Origin: Paenibacillus sp. YPG26
GTDB taxonomy: Bacteria; Bacillota; Bacilli; Paenibacillales; Paenibacillaceae
DNA: 64,000 nucleotides
Direction: 5' to 3'
Assembly (NCBI RefSeq): GCF_023704175.1
Contig: NZ_CP084530.1
Location: forward strand, 2,831,501-2,895,500
Both the position numbers and the translations under genes were made by a program. Below the pieces are notes generated by a model, which had not been told where the DNA came from, made no database searches, and was given only the letters and a program-made list of their open reading frames with translations. Below are positions 50,874 to 60,618 of the stretch, piece by piece; positions within the stretch are counted from its first letter, which is position 1, and each line of letters begins with the position of its first letter.

Positions 50874-50927
50874 AAGTTATCGTTTAAGTTACGACTTGAT
50901 CTTACAATGATACCGCTTTCTCGTCAA
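50874..50927 (-). promoter_or_regulatory. Promoter, cre site and LacI operator of the mannan transport operon
   Basis: On the minus strand TTGACG (plus 50922-50927) and TAAGAT (plus 50899-50904) are 17 bp apart. Between them TGATACCGCTTTCT (50908-50921) fits the CcpA cre consensus at 12 of 14 positions. Just downstream of the start, AAGTTATCGTTTAAGTT (50874-50890) carries the operator core found at the other three mannan promoters. Confidence 0.8.
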
Positions 50928-51079
50928 TCCATTTTTTTAGGTTTTTTGTTAGGTCCTTTAAAAAAATGAAAAAACCCTTGTAAATAAAGGGTCAATGCTC
51001 ATCCACATTTATGCCGTGAAATTGTTCTCTGGTATACTCTCATGTAAAAATATACCTATATTTATGATCTCTCCTTTCA

Positions 51080-51131
51080 TTGACAAGGGAATTAAGGTTC
51101 TTTAAAATTAAGTAATAAGTTAACGGTAAAC
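51080..51131 (+). promoter_or_regulatory. Promoter and operator of the lacI-type gene
   Basis: TTGACA (51080-51085) and TAAAAT (51103-51108) have 17-bp spacing. AAGTTAACGGTAAAC (51117-51131) follows at the predicted start and is identical over 15 bp to the site before the GH26 gene. The leader of about 185 nt to the start codon is AT-rich with no recognised structure. Confidence 0.78.
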
Positions 51132-51303
51132 ATTATTAAGCAAATTAGCACACAACAAATTAAATTATTAACTTTATATGAAGCATTATTAGATAAACAA
51201 GGATGGATTATCCTTTATATTTAACAAGTAAGCTAGTATACTAAAGAATGGTTACTTACACGGTTCTTGAATTTGAATACAGGAGTGATTAGGTGGTGAT
51301 TGA

Positions 51304-52347
51304 ATGAAGAACAATGTTACCATGCGGGATATAGCCTCCAAGCTCGGTGTAAGCAGTGTTACGGTCTCCAAAGCCTTAGGGGATAAAGATGGGGTTAGCG
51401 AGGAACTAAAGGCTAAGATCAAGCAGGTTGCAGCCGAGATGAACTATCGGTACAATACAGCGGCTAGGTCGATGAAGGAGGGTCTCTCTTACAATATTGG
51501 TGTCATCATTCCTTCACGATTTGTAGGGCTGGCTCAATCCTTTTACCTGAGAGTGTACCAGCAGATTTCCAGTCTGCTTGACAGTTACGGTTACTATGGC
51601 ATTCTGAACATATTAACGAACGAGGATGAGGAGCAGCTTATTCCCCCAAGAATATATTCCGAGAAGAAGGTTGACGGCATCATCGTCCTTGGCCAGATTA
51701 GCAAAGAGTACATTGAAGTTATTGAAAGCATGGACCTGCCCAAAATCTTCACTGATTTCTATGACGAGCACTCGGATATTGACTCTGTTATTACGGATAA
51801 CTTCTATGGTTCCTACGAAATAACCAATTACTTGATCCATAATGGACACAATAATATCGCTTATGTCGGGAATCTGCATTCCACCAGCAGTATCCAAGAC
51901 CGCTTTCTGGGCTACTACAAATCCCTGCTTGAGCATAATATTCCATTAAATAACAAATACATTATTAATGACCGGGATGAACGCGGAAGATATATTGACT
52001 TTGAACTCCCCGATCCGTTCCCTTCAGCCTTCGTCTGCAACTGCGACCAGGTCGCCTATTTGTTAACCGAGAAGCTGAAGTCAATGGGTTACAACATTCC
52101 ATCTGACTGTTCTGTGGTAGGGTTCGATAATGATATTTTTGCCACATTAACGGTTCCGCCTTTAACTACGGTTGAAGTCGATATTGAACAGATGGCGACT
52201 ACCTCAGTGAATTCGATTATGCAAAAGGTGAACAATCCGAACAAGCGGTTCGGTCGTGTGCTTGTTCAAGGCAAGATCGTGTACCGTGAATCGGTCAGCT
52301 CATTGGGCGAGAATCATGGTGAGAAAGCTCAATCTATAGTTGTATAG
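51304..52347 (+). CDS. LacI-family regulator of the mannan locus
   Basis: The 347-residue protein has the LacI HTH at about 4-25 (TMRDIASKLGVSSVTVSKAL), a hinge helix region (NTAARSMKEG) and a two-lobed sugar-binding domain (IGVIIPSRFVGLAQSFYLRV; VVGFDNDIFATLTVPPLTTVEVD). It lies between the transporter operon and the surface mannanase gene. Four copies of one operator in this locus, including one before its own gene, mark it as the local regulator, probably derepressed by a manno-oligosaccharide. Confidence 0.93.
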   Translation: MKNNVTMRDIASKLGVSSVTVSKALGDKDGVSEELKAKIKQVAAEMNYRYNTAARSMKEGLSYNIGVIIPSRFVGLAQSFYLRVYQQISSLLDSYGYYGILNILTNEDEEQLIPPRIYSEKKVDGIIVLGQISKEYIEVIESMDLPKIFTDFYDEHSDIDSVITDNFYGSYEITNYLIHNGHNNIAYVGNLHSTSSIQDRFLGYYKSLLEHNIPLNNKYIINDRDERGRYIDFELPDPFPSAFVCNCDQVAYLLTEKLKSMGYNIPSDCSVVGFDNDIFATLTVPPLTTVEVDIEQMATTSVNSIMQKVNNPNKRFGRVLVQGKIVYRESVSSLGENHGEKAQSIVV

Positions 52348-52387
52348 AGAAGCCTTGTTAGTAAAAGTAGAATCAACATAAACAACC

Positions 52388-52430
52388 GGCCTTGGTCCTG
52401 TATTTAATGGACCGAGGCCATTTGTTTGTG
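52388..52430 (+). terminator. Terminator of the lacI-type gene
   Basis: GGCCTTGGTCC pairs with GGACCGAGGCC (one G-U pair) and is followed by ATTTGTTTGTG. Confidence 0.8.
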
Positions 52431-52542
52431 CTGGATGTCCGCTTGATGCTGAATAGTGGACAATAGGCATCATATTTTGTCGTGAGCCTCCAAAGGCTCA
52501 TCAGAGCACCTACTTCCGCTCTTGGGATGGACATACTGAAGA

Positions 52543-52589
52543 AGGAGCTGTCTCCCGCAAGTAGAGTAACTACTTCGAAGACAGCTCCT
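52543..52589 (-). terminator. Terminator of the GH26 gene
   Basis: On the minus strand AGGAGCTGTCT pairs with AGACAGCTCCT, with an inner AAGTAG/CTACTT stem, and is followed by TCTTC. It lies 44 bp after the stop codon. Confidence 0.75.
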
Positions 52590-52632
52590 GATGGTCAAAT
52601 TCCTATCTCACCGCTACTCGAGGTCTACACGA

Positions 52633-55600
52633 TTAATTTGCAGGTTCTGTTGGGCTAGCCGCAGCACCAACAAGGTTAACTTCGTCTACATAGACGACCG
52701 AATCTCCCGTTCCGGTAAAGTTCTCAAACTTGAGACCCATGGATTTGATCTGATTCAGATCCGTCACCTTATCAAGCGACAGCGTTATTGTGGCAAATCC
52801 GGAATCATCCACATCTACCATCCCACTGTCGAACCAAGCCCAGGCGCTGCCTGTCTTAATATACAGACGTGCCTTGGCCGTGCCGGCAGACAGCTTCACC
52901 TTGAGGGTAATAGCTTTAAGACCTGTCAAGTCAAGAGCAGTGTCATTTTTGATCTCAAATGAGGTTCCACTAAGCTTGAACGTGGATTGCAGAGCCTTGT
53001 CTCCATGTGTATACACATCGGAAGTAACAGTTGGTGCTCCTGCGCTGGCATTATTCTGATCAATAACCCACCCTTGGGTATCTGTCTCGAAATCATACAA
53101 TATTCCTGGTGCATGGGCCGAGCTGTCTGACCCGCTGCCTCCATTAGAAAGCGCTGGAGCGTTCCCATCATATACAGCCTTGATGTCATCGAAATACATG
53201 GTGCTCGTACCTTTATATCCGCTAACCGAATTCGTGTAAATGGAGAACTTGCTTACCTTTTTCAATTTAGCCTTAGTTAAAGTACCCACTGTACCATGTA
53301 CAGGCACAAAATCAGCAAAATTCATCTTCTCCAGATGACCTGTATCGGTTGCAGTATCTGGGTAAAACTCATAAGTCCCCCCATCTACACTGATCTGGAT
53401 AACCAGCTTCTGTCCTTTGCCATCCGGCTTTATCCAAGCCTGCAGCTGATTGAATCCTGACCAATCCACTTCATTCAGCGTTTTGGACACCCCGGCATAC
53501 GTCTGTGATCCAAGGGTGTACTCATAGGCGACCCCGTAGTTGCCATTTTGCTTGTTGTTGGTTACAAGAGCTACCTTTGCACCATCACCTTGAGAGATGT
53601 ACTTCGCAGCTGCAGAGGCAGATACTCCTCCATACCCTTCAAAGTCATCCACAACTGCTGGATCAGAGGTTGGTTCCTGATATACACTGTACAGCCCAAG
53701 ATCATCCACATAGATAGAGCCAGAACCGTTAAGTCCGCTTCCGACTAAGGAGAACGCTAGTTTTTCGGCTTTTTCTGATATTTCTGGATCAGTAATATCA
53801 ATCGATACCGGGTACACATAATATTGTCCATCCTGAGTCTTAGCCAATTCAGATAACTTCTTCGCGGTTGAATCCATGCCGAACTTACCTTTATCTGAGT
53901 AATTAGGCGGCAGTTGGACAACAGCCCGCATACTCGCTTCCGCATTGCCTTCTCCAAGGCTGACTGGGATATAGGCATTGAACTTCACTCGTCTTACAAG
54001 CGTTGGAATACTGCTGCCCAGATTAGTAAGCTCCAGCTTCAGTTCCTGCCATGTGTCGGCTTGTTCCAGATCAGTAACGCCTAGTTTGAGCGCTCCATTA
54101 CCATTATACTCAGCCTGAGCTGTGGTCAGCCCAATCGAAGCAGCATCACCCTTCAGCCCCGACCAGGTTCCATTGTTCTGAATGCCATTAATATCCGCAT
54201 CAAAAGTATACTGCTTCAGCAAGGCTTCTTCGACTTTAACAAATACCGTATTCGTCTGACTAAGCTCAGGTTGAAGAAGACCTTGTGCATCATATACATG
54301 TACGGTAAATGTCGCTGTCTTGCCATTGAGAGAAGCGTCCGGTGTCCAATCAGCGGTATAATACTTTTCCACGCTGTCCCATACCATTGGGATTTCGGTA
54401 GTTGAATCCCCTACACTGTAAGTGACCTTGGAAGGCTGCTCATTCAGCACTCTTGCCCGGATCTTCGTAGTACTCGATTTTACGCTAGAGCCGTTAACTG
54501 GTGACGCAATATGCATGAACGGCTTCTCGGTACTCACATTCACCGTTCTAGCAGGCACGTTCTTGATTTCTTTGGCAAATGCAGTATAAGGATCCTCGTA
54601 GAATTTGATAAAGTCAGGAAGGAGCTCATGACTGCCTAGACTACCCGCATCTTTGTAAGGCACGAACAGATTTCCGTTCAAATTAAAGTTCGCCCATGTC
54701 AGCATATAAGCAATCCTCTTCGCATCCGGATCATTCTTAATCGCATTCAGAAGCTTGGTGAACCACTCCAAATCTCCATTTCCCGTTGTCTTCATCCCGC
54801 TCGGGCTGTAACCGAACTCAGAGAATGTAGCAATTTTGCCCTTGGAATCCGCAAGCTTCGAGATCATGGCCAGGTCGCTAACCAGCCCTTTCAGGAAGCC
54901 TTCAGTGCCCGGCGTCGCTTGATTATCGTACTGATCCATACCCAGAATATCTACATAGTCATCCCCCGGATAGGTCTCCAGGTATTTGGATGCAGACCCG
55001 CTAAAGGTACCGTTCGGTGAATATACATAGAGCAGATTGTGAACATCTCTAATATCGCGTAGATATTCAACTGTATATCTGAAGATCTCCACATATTCAC
55101 TCTTGGTTGTGGTCATATTTCCCCACCAGAACCATCCGCCACTCTGTTCATGGAACGGACGGAACAGGATTGGAATCAGCTTATCATTATCATCCTTCAG
55201 ATTAATGGCGAGGTCAGCAACCTGATCCAGGTAAGCATTGAACTCATCATTCTTATCTCCGCCCGGCAAGATATGCTCGACAACACTGCCCTTAGTATCG
55301 TTGAAGCTTCCGCCCGTTACAAAATTCGGCATATGCGCACTAAGTGTTATAATTCCGTTCTTTGCATGAGCCTTCTTCATCAGATCAGCCAAGTTCTCCC
55401 GGCTCTTAACAAGATCGCCTTCAACACCCGGCTTCTCTTTCCCTTCCAGGCTAAGCGTATCCCATCCATATACAGCCGGCATGTCACCTACCGAGTTCAA
55501 GACATCCGACTTCTCGCCGGAGATGGTGGCCTCATTGAAAGAAAGCCCTACATCAGTGGAGTGCTGGTGTCCGAAGAGCACCTGCTTTCCACGGGTATCC

Positions 55601-56940
55601 GACAAATAAGTGAACAAAGAACGTGTAGTATCTGAAGCCTGGGCATCTACCAGATCCAGGGTATTCAGAACAGGCCCACTTCCCCCTCCATTATTGCCAC
55701 CATTATTGCCACCATTGTTGCCACCAGTCCCTGGAGCTGTACCGCTTACACCTCCGGAAGTTCCTCCGCTGCCAGCCACCACCTGACCATTATTGATGCT
55801 AAAGTTTCCAATCACGCCTGGCTTTCCGTTCACTACTACATTACTGGCCTGAAGTGTCGACTCCGTAATCGTTCCTTTGGAATCAATCGTACTGCCTGCA
55901 GCCGTGTTCAAGACTTCAAGCTTCTTGATGGTCGTTCCGCTGTCCGCGGTCAGATTCAAAGCTTGATTAGCAACAACGTGATCAATGGCAGTGCCTGCTT
56001 TGAGCTCCAGCTTGGACTTACTACTTGCAATTAACTGCCCAATTGTACTTGTGCCTGTAGCGAGCACTCTTACACTGCCTTCCTTACGATTTACTTCAAC
56101 ATTGCCGAGTTTGGAGTTATGTACAACAACCGTATGATCTCCCCCACCGGCAACAAATGTTGTTCCTTGCACCGTTACGTTATCGAGTGTAACTTCACCA
56201 TCGGCAATCCCGGATGCTAAATATAAATTCCCGCTAATCGTCGTATCCTTTAAGGTTATTCCCTCATGGTTAATAACCACATTTCCTTGAATGCTGCCGC
56301 CTTGAACAGTTCCGGGAGCCGAATAATATCCTGCGACAAGCTTGTCTATTAGCGTAACCAGCTCGGCCCGGGTGATTGGAGCATGCGGCTTGAACGACCC
56401 ATCCGGGTAACCGTTTACAACTTTAGTTAAAGCATCAACTGATTCTTTGGCATAGGCAGCAATATCTTGTTGATCGCTAAAAGATGCCGGATTCGCACCC
56501 TTGAGCACAAATGCCCGAGCCAGCAAGGTTACAGCATCCTGCCGTGTGATCTGAGTATTCGCTCGGGCTTTATTGTTCTCAAAGCCTTGATAATATCCGG
56601 CTTTCTTCGCGATGGACAGGACATCCGAATACCAGGCATCTGCGGATACATCCGAGAAGGACACGCCTGATTTCTCATAATAGCCGAACACCTTGTTAAG
56701 GATAGTTGCAAATTCAGCTCTGGTGATAGGCTGATCCGGGCGGAACCCGCCATCTTGATAACCACGGACCAAGCCGTTTGATTTCCACTTCTCGATACTC
56801 GCATTAGCCCAGTGTGTACTGGATACTGATGATACGGCAGTTCCATTTCCTGAAGCGGCATAAGCTGAGCCCGAAGTTGACAGCATAGAGACAACCAGAA
56901 GAGCTACAGTGGATGCGGATAACATTTTCCCTTTCTTCAC
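52633..56940 (-). CDS. SLH-anchored multidomain GH26 beta-mannanase
   Basis: The secreted protein is about 1435 residues. It has a signal peptide (to about 28), three SLH repeats (about 38-205: GYQDGGFRPDQPITRAEFA; GYPDGSFKPHAPITRAELV), a beta-strand-rich region resembling a right-handed helix stalk (~210-390) and a GGNNGGNNGG linker (~400-420). The GH26 domain is at ~435-790 with acid/base Glu598 (FRPFHEQSGGWFWWG) and nucleophile Glu708 (TFSEFGYSPSG). An Ig-like module and three carbohydrate-binding-like beta sandwiches follow (CBM27-like, CBM11-like and one unassigned). GTG 56940 is taken because AAGGGG is 7 nt away; ATG 56946 is too close to it. Confidence 0.93.
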   Translation of the reverse strand: MKKGKMLSASTVALLVVSMLSTSGSAYAASGNGTAVSSVSSTHWANASIEKWKSNGLVRGYQDGGFRPDQPITRAEFATILNKVFGYYEKSGVSFSDVSADAWYSDVLSIAKKAGYYQGFENNKARANTQITRQDAVTLLARAFVLKGANPASFSDQQDIAAYAKESVDALTKVVNGYPDGSFKPHAPITRAELVTLIDKLVAGYYSAPGTVQGGSIQGNVVINHEGITLKDTTISGNLYLASGIADGEVTLDNVTVQGTTFVAGGGDHTVVVHNSKLGNVEVNRKEGSVRVLATGTSTIGQLIASSKSKLELKAGTAIDHVVANQALNLTADSGTTIKKLEVLNTAAGSTIDSKGTITESTLQASNVVVNGKPGVIGNFSINNGQVVAGSGGTSGGVSGTAPGTGGNNGGNNGGNNGGGSGPVLNTLDLVDAQASDTTRSLFTYLSDTRGKQVLFGHQHSTDVGLSFNEATISGEKSDVLNSVGDMPAVYGWDTLSLEGKEKPGVEGDLVKSRENLADLMKKAHAKNGIITLSAHMPNFVTGGSFNDTKGSVVEHILPGGDKNDEFNAYLDQVADLAINLKDDNDKLIPILFRPFHEQSGGWFWWGNMTTTKSEYVEIFRYTVEYLRDIRDVHNLLYVYSPNGTFSGSASKYLETYPGDDYVDILGMDQYDNQATPGTEGFLKGLVSDLAMISKLADSKGKIATFSEFGYSPSGMKTTGNGDLEWFTKLLNAIKNDPDAKRIAYMLTWANFNLNGNLFVPYKDAGSLGSHELLPDFIKFYEDPYTAFAKEIKNVPARTVNVSTEKPFMHIASPVNGSSVKSSTTKIRARVLNEQPSKVTYSVGDSTTEIPMVWDSVEKYYTADWTPDASLNGKTATFTVHVYDAQGLLQPELSQTNTVFVKVEEALLKQYTFDADINGIQNNGTWSGLKGDAASIGLTTAQAEYNGNGALKLGVTDLEQADTWQELKLELTNLGSSIPTLVRRVKFNAYIPVSLGEGNAEASMRAVVQLPPNYSDKGKFGMDSTAKKLSELAKTQDGQYYVYPVSIDITDPEISEKAEKLAFSLVGSGLNGSGSIYVDDLGLYSVYQEPTSDPAVVDDFEGYGGVSASAAAKYISQGDGAKVALVTNNKQNGNYGVAYEYTLGSQTYAGVSKTLNEVDWSGFNQLQAWIKPDGKGQKLVIQISVDGGTYEFYPDTATDTGHLEKMNFADFVPVHGTVGTLTKAKLKKVSKFSIYTNSVSGYKGTSTMYFDDIKAVYDGNAPALSNGGSGSDSSAHAPGILYDFETDTQGWVIDQNNASAGAPTVTSDVYTHGDKALQSTFKLSGTSFEIKNDTALDLTGLKAITLKVKLSAGTAKARLYIKTGSAWAWFDSGMVDVDDSGFATITLSLDKVTDLNQIKSMGLKFENFTGTGDSVVYVDEVNLVGAAASPTEPAN

Positions 56941-56968
56941 GAACATACCCCTTTCAATACGATCCATT

Positions 56969-57020
56969 AAGTTAACGGTAAACTTACGAAGATTTTATAT
57001 TGACAGCGCTTACTAGTCAA
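56969..57020 (-). promoter_or_regulatory. Promoter, cre site and LacI operator of the GH26 gene
   Basis: On the minus strand TTGACT (plus 57015-57020) and TAAAAT (plus 56992-56997) are 17 bp apart. TGACAGCGCTTACT (57001-57014) in the spacer matches the cre consensus at 12 of 14 positions. AAGTTAACGGTAAACTT (56969-56985), a 17-bp palindrome with one mismatch, lies just after the start site. Confidence 0.82.
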
Positions 57021-57092
57021 CAACGGAATTAAAAATTAGTTAATTTTTCACAATTTCCGTAAAACAACCTCGTTTCAGCGCTTCGATATGAA

Positions 57093-57148
57093 TTGACATA
57101 AAGATTTTAGGCATTTAGAATTAAGTTATTAAAGTTATCGTTTACTTT
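57093..57148 (+). promoter_or_regulatory. Promoter and LacI operator of the epimerase-GH130 operon
   Basis: TTGACA (57093-57098) and TAGAAT (57116-57121) have 17-bp spacing. AAAGTTATCGTTTACTTT (57131-57148) overlies the predicted start and is palindromic at 7 of 9 pairs. Confidence 0.82.
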
Positions 57149-57171
57149 ACTTTCAGGAGGTGTGATTTCTT

Positions 57172-58341
57172 TTGCAAAAACTCAAACAAGAAGTATCTCA
57201 AGAATTGCACGAACACATCCTGCCCTTCTGGTCTGCTTGTATCGATGAGTCCCATGGCGGATTCTATGGCGAAGTGAATTACGAACTTCAAAGCAATAAG
57301 GAGGCAGACAAAGGGGGAATTGCCACTTCCAGAATTCTGTGGGCTTTCTCTTCTGCTTACGTCATCACGGGGAACGAGAAGTACCTTCCTTATGCCACAC
57401 ATGCTTATAAATTCCTGCGGGACAAGGTTATTGACTCAGAATTCCGCGGTTTGTACTGGATGGTCGATTATAAGGGAGACCCTACAGACACCAGAAAGCA
57501 CGTCTATACCCAATCTTTCGGTATCTATGCTCTTAGTGAATATTACAAAGCCTCCAAAGATCCGGAAGCACTTGAGCTTGCCAAAGAACTCTTCCTCTTG
57601 ATCGAGGATATCGGCTTTGACAAAGAGATTAATGCCTACAAAGAAGAATTCGACCGGAAGTGGACAGAAACTCCAAATGAGATGCTCAGTGAAAATGGGG
57701 TTATGGCCGACATCACGATGAACACGCATATTCACGTTTTGGAAGCGTATACGAATCTCTTCAAAGTCTGGCCGGATGCCCGGGTAAGAGCTGCGCTTGA
57801 GAACTTGCTTGAGATCCTCTACTCCAAGATCTATAATGCCAAGACCAAGTATCTGGGCGTGTTCTTCGATAAACAGTGGAACTCCCTCATTGATCTCAAG
57901 TCATTTGGCCATGACATTGAAGCCAGCTGGCTGATCGATCAGACACTTAGAGCGCTCGGCCTTGAGAAGCCTGAATATATTCAAATGGTGGTCGATATTG
58001 CTTACAATATCGCGGACCATGCCATGCAGGAAGACGGCTCCATGATGAACGAACAAGAGAACGATCATCTGGACAAGACACGCATATGGTGGGTTCAGGC
58101 AGAAGCTATCGTAGGCTTCTACAATGCCTATGAGCGGACCCAGGATCCAAGGTTCCTGGAGCTTGCGGACAACCTCTGGACTTATATCAAGAACAATCTG
58201 ATTGATAAGCGCACAGGTGGAGAATGGTACTGGTCTATCGCGCCGGATGGGACACCAACACCAAGAGAAATTAACGGCGCGTGGAAATGTCCATACCATA
58301 ACGGCAGATTTTGCCTCGAAATTATCGAAAGGGTGAACTAA
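57172..58341 (+). CDS. AGE-family cellobiose/mannobiose 2-epimerase
   Basis: The 389-residue (alpha/alpha)6-barrel protein has the family landmarks [39 protein letters not shown] and [17 protein letters not shown], with the C-terminal His in [12 protein letters not shown]. It converts beta-1,4-mannobiose to mannosyl-glucose, the substrate of the next gene. The start is TTG at 57172, 10 nt after AGGAGG; no nearer ATG fits. It is cytosolic and co-transcribed with the GH130_1 gene, 4 nt apart. Confidence 0.94.
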   Translation: MQKLKQEVSQELHEHILPFWSACIDESHGGFYGEVNYELQSNKEADKGGIATSRILWAFSSAYVITGNEKYLPYATHAYKFLRDKVIDSEFRGLYWMVDYKGDPTDTRKHVYTQSFGIYALSEYYKASKDPEALELAKELFLLIEDIGFDKEINAYKEEFDRKWTETPNEMLSENGVMADITMNTHIHVLEAYTNLFKVWPDARVRAALENLLEILYSKIYNAKTKYLGVFFDKQWNSLIDLKSFGHDIEASWLIDQTLRALGLEKPEYIQMVVDIAYNIADHAMQEDGSMMNEQENDHLDKTRIWWVQAEAIVGFYNAYERTQDPRFLELADNLWTYIKNNLIDKRTGGEWYWSIAPDGTPTPREINGAWKCPYHNGRFCLEIIERVN

Positions 58342-58345
58342 TACA

Positions 58346-59524
58346 ATGATACATCCCAAATACAAAGAGGTTCTTGCCAAGCAGGAACAATTAATTACCC
58401 GCAAGAACGAACTGAATGAAGAATTCTACAACGGAGTATATGACCGTTATAAGTACCCTGTGATTACCCGTCACCATGTACCTGTTCACTGGAGATTTGA
58501 TCTGAACCAAGAGACTAATCCCCACTTCATGGAGAGACTTGGAATTAACGCTACGCTGAATCCAGGCGCTATTTATTTTGAAGGTAAATATTATCTGGTT
58601 GTCAGAACTGAAGGTCTTGACCGTAAATCGATCTTCGCCTTGGCCGTCAGCGACAACGGGATTGATAACTTCCGCTTTATCGATACTCCGCTGACATGGG
58701 AAGATATCGATGCAGCCGAGACGAACATGTATGACATGCGTCTGGTCCTGCATGAAGATGGATGGATCTATGGCATCTACTGTTCTGAGAGCAAAGATCC
58801 GGAAGCCGCTCCATTTGATACTTCAAGTGCTGTTGCCCAAGCCGGCTTTGTCAGAACGAGAGACCTCAAGACTTGGGAGCGTCTGCCGAATATCCAGACT
58901 AAGTCTCCACAGCAGCGTAACGTTGTGCTTCACCCTGAGTTCGTGGATGGTAAATATGCCTTCTATACTCGTCCACAAGATGGATTCATCTCTACAGGCT
59001 CTGGTGGCGGTATCGCATTTGGACTCTGTGATGATGTTCTGAATCCGGTCATCGATCGAGAGGATATTATTGATGAGCGCAGATATCATACCGTATATGA
59101 AGTGAAGAACGGTCAAGGTCCAGCTCCGATCAAGACCGACAAAGGCTGGATTCATGTCGCTCACGGTGTGCGGAATACGGCTGCAGGCCTGCGTTATGTA
59201 CTGTATACCTTCGCTACAAGTCTTGAAGATCCAACGAAGATTATTGCGAAGCCAGGCGGACACTTCATTGCTCCTTATGATGATGAGCGTGTCGGCGATG
59301 TATCGAACGTAATCTTCTGCAACGGGGCTGTGGTGAACGAGAATAACGATGTGTTCATCTATTATGCATCCAGTGACACACGTATCCATATTGCGACTAC
59401 AACTATTGAGAAGCTGATCGACTATACCTTTAATACCCCTGAGGATCCTTACCGTTCTCTTGATAATGCCCTTCAGCGGAAGAGCTTGATTGAACGCAAC
59501 GAAGCCTTGCTGAACAACAACTAA
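58346..59524 (+). CDS. GH130 4-O-beta-D-mannosyl-D-glucose phosphorylase
   Basis: The 392-residue protein has the longer N-terminal helix of subfamily GH130_1 ([20 protein letters not shown]). Catalytic Asp130 is in [17 protein letters not shown], close to Asp131 of the Bacteroides enzyme. It phosphorolyses mannosyl-glucose to mannose 1-phosphate and glucose. Its place directly after the 2-epimerase gene supports this, as the two enzymes form the known mannobiose pathway. Confidence 0.95.
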   Translation: MIHPKYKEVLAKQEQLITRKNELNEEFYNGVYDRYKYPVITRHHVPVHWRFDLNQETNPHFMERLGINATLNPGAIYFEGKYYLVVRTEGLDRKSIFALAVSDNGIDNFRFIDTPLTWEDIDAAETNMYDMRLVLHEDGWIYGIYCSESKDPEAAPFDTSSAVAQAGFVRTRDLKTWERLPNIQTKSPQQRNVVLHPEFVDGKYAFYTRPQDGFISTGSGGGIAFGLCDDVLNPVIDREDIIDERRYHTVYEVKNGQGPAPIKTDKGWIHVAHGVRNTAAGLRYVLYTFATSLEDPTKIIAKPGGHFIAPYDDERVGDVSNVIFCNGAVVNENNDVFIYYASSDTRIHIATTTIEKLIDYTFNTPEDPYRSLDNALQRKSLIERNEALLNNN

Positions 59525-59534
59525 TTGAAATAAC

Positions 59535-59573
59535 AAAAAAGCAATTGAGGGTCCTCCCTTCAATTGCTTTTTT
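59535..59573 (+). terminator. Terminator of the epimerase-GH130 operon
   Basis: AAAAAAGCAATTGA pairs with TCAATTGCTTTTTT, giving a strong stem with a T-run. Confidence 0.92.
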
Positions 59574-59732
59574 ATGTGCTGGTCCACAGTATGAGAAAGC
59601 CTCACATCTTACTGCTTGTCGCATAACTCAAGACTTAATTCTTAGTTACTGGAAGATGTCCCAGCCGCTCATACCAAGGCACTTATCCCTAATCCCTATT
59701 GTCTTCCCATCCATCCTCAGTCCTCAGTATAG

Positions 59733-60203
59733 CTAGCCGTTCGCTCCTGTACTCTTGGACAGCAGACTGTTAAGCTCCTTCATGAACATATTGATATCCT
59801 TGAACTGACGGTACACCGAGGCAAAACGGACATAAGCGACTTCATCGACGGGATAGAGCTGCTCCATCACCAGCTCGCCAATATAACGGCTCTCCACCTC
59901 GGCGTTGGCGGTATGACGGAGTGACCTTTCCACTTCCGATACCATAGTCTCAAGCTGCTCGACTGAGACAGGACGCTTCTCACAGGCACGGATTAATCCG
60001 CGCAGCATCTTATCCCTGCTGAATTCTTCCCGGCTTCCATCCTTCTTGACTACAATCAGTGGAGTCTCTTCCACCATCTCGAATGTAGTAAAGCGGCGGC
60101 TGCACTGCTCGCATTCTCTTCTACGACGAATAGAGCGATTATCATTGGCAGGCCTCGAATCCAGCACCTTTGTCCCCAAATAATCGCAATAAGGACACTT
60201 CAA
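59733..60203 (-). CDS. nrdR: Transcriptional repressor NrdR
   Basis: The 156-residue protein has the zinc ribbon [20 protein letters not shown]...[17 protein letters not shown] and an ATP-cone domain ([21 protein letters not shown]). It represses ribonucleotide reductase genes according to dATP/ATP level. The start is taken as TTG at 60203, which gives the family's normal MKCPYC beginning and an AAGGAAG ribosome site; an open frame extends to 60281 without support. Confidence 0.95.
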   Translation of the reverse strand: MKCPYCDYLGTKVLDSRPANDNRSIRRRRECEQCSRRFTTFEMVEETPLIVVKKDGSREEFSRDKMLRGLIRACEKRPVSVEQLETMVSEVERSLRHTANAEVESRYIGELVMEQLYPVDEVAYVRFASVYRQFKDINMFMKELNSLLSKSTGANG

Positions 60204-60279
60204 ATGAACACTTCCTTCTTCTCTAATATTCCCATAATATTCATGCTGATTGCAGTAATGAGATTGCAAGTCACGAGAC

Positions 60280-60286
60280 ATAATAG
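60280..60286 (+). promoter_or_regulatory. Candidate SigG -10 element of the SASP gene
   Basis: CATAATA matches the SigG -10 pattern CATNNTA and lies 30 bp before the spore protein start. The -35 region (GTAATG, 60256-60261) is only a partial match. Confidence 0.4.
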
Positions 60287-60315
60287 TTGTACCAACCGGA
60301 GGGAGGTGAACAACA

Positions 60316-60543
60316 ATGGCTCAAAACAACAACAGCAGCAGCAATAATCTGGTTGTAAGACAAGCTTCTGGAGCTCTTGAACAAATGAAATACGAAGTTG
60401 CTCAAGAACTGGGTATTTCTTTCCCACAAGACGGTTATGCAGGTAACCTGACTTCCTATGAGAACGGTTCAATCGGGGGTACGATTACTAAACGTCTGGT
60501 GACTCTTGCTGAACAACAACTGGCTGGACAATTCCGCCAATAG
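60316..60543 (+). CDS. Alpha/beta-type small acid-soluble spore protein
   Basis: The 75-residue protein contains the two SASP signatures: [14 protein letters not shown], which includes the GPR protease recognition region, and [16 protein letters not shown]. It coats spore DNA. A GGAGGGAGGTG site precedes the ATG. Expression in the forespore by SigG is expected. The N-terminus is Asn/Ser-rich. Confidence 0.97.
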   Translation: MAQNNNSSSNNLVVRQASGALEQMKYEVAQELGISFPQDGYAGNLTSYENGSIGGTITKRLVTLAEQQLAGQFRQ

Positions 60544-60558
60544 TACTCTTCTTAAGAT

Positions 60559-60597
60559 GAGCATTCGGGCAGGGGAACCTGCCCGGGTGCTCTTTTT
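60559..60597 (+). terminator. Terminator of the SASP gene
   Basis: GAGCATTCGGGCAGG pairs with CCTGCCCGGGTGCTC around GGAA (the two T-G positions wobble) and is followed by TTTTTC. Confidence 0.92.
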
Positions 60598-60618
60598 CAC
60601 TCATGCTGCGCAAGTCTC

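Noticed and set aside
50974..50992. ACCCTT/AAGGGT hairpin with T-run upstream of the binding protein promoter
   Set aside because: It looks like a weak minus-strand terminator, but no minus-strand transcript is expected to enter from that side, so it was not listed as a feature.
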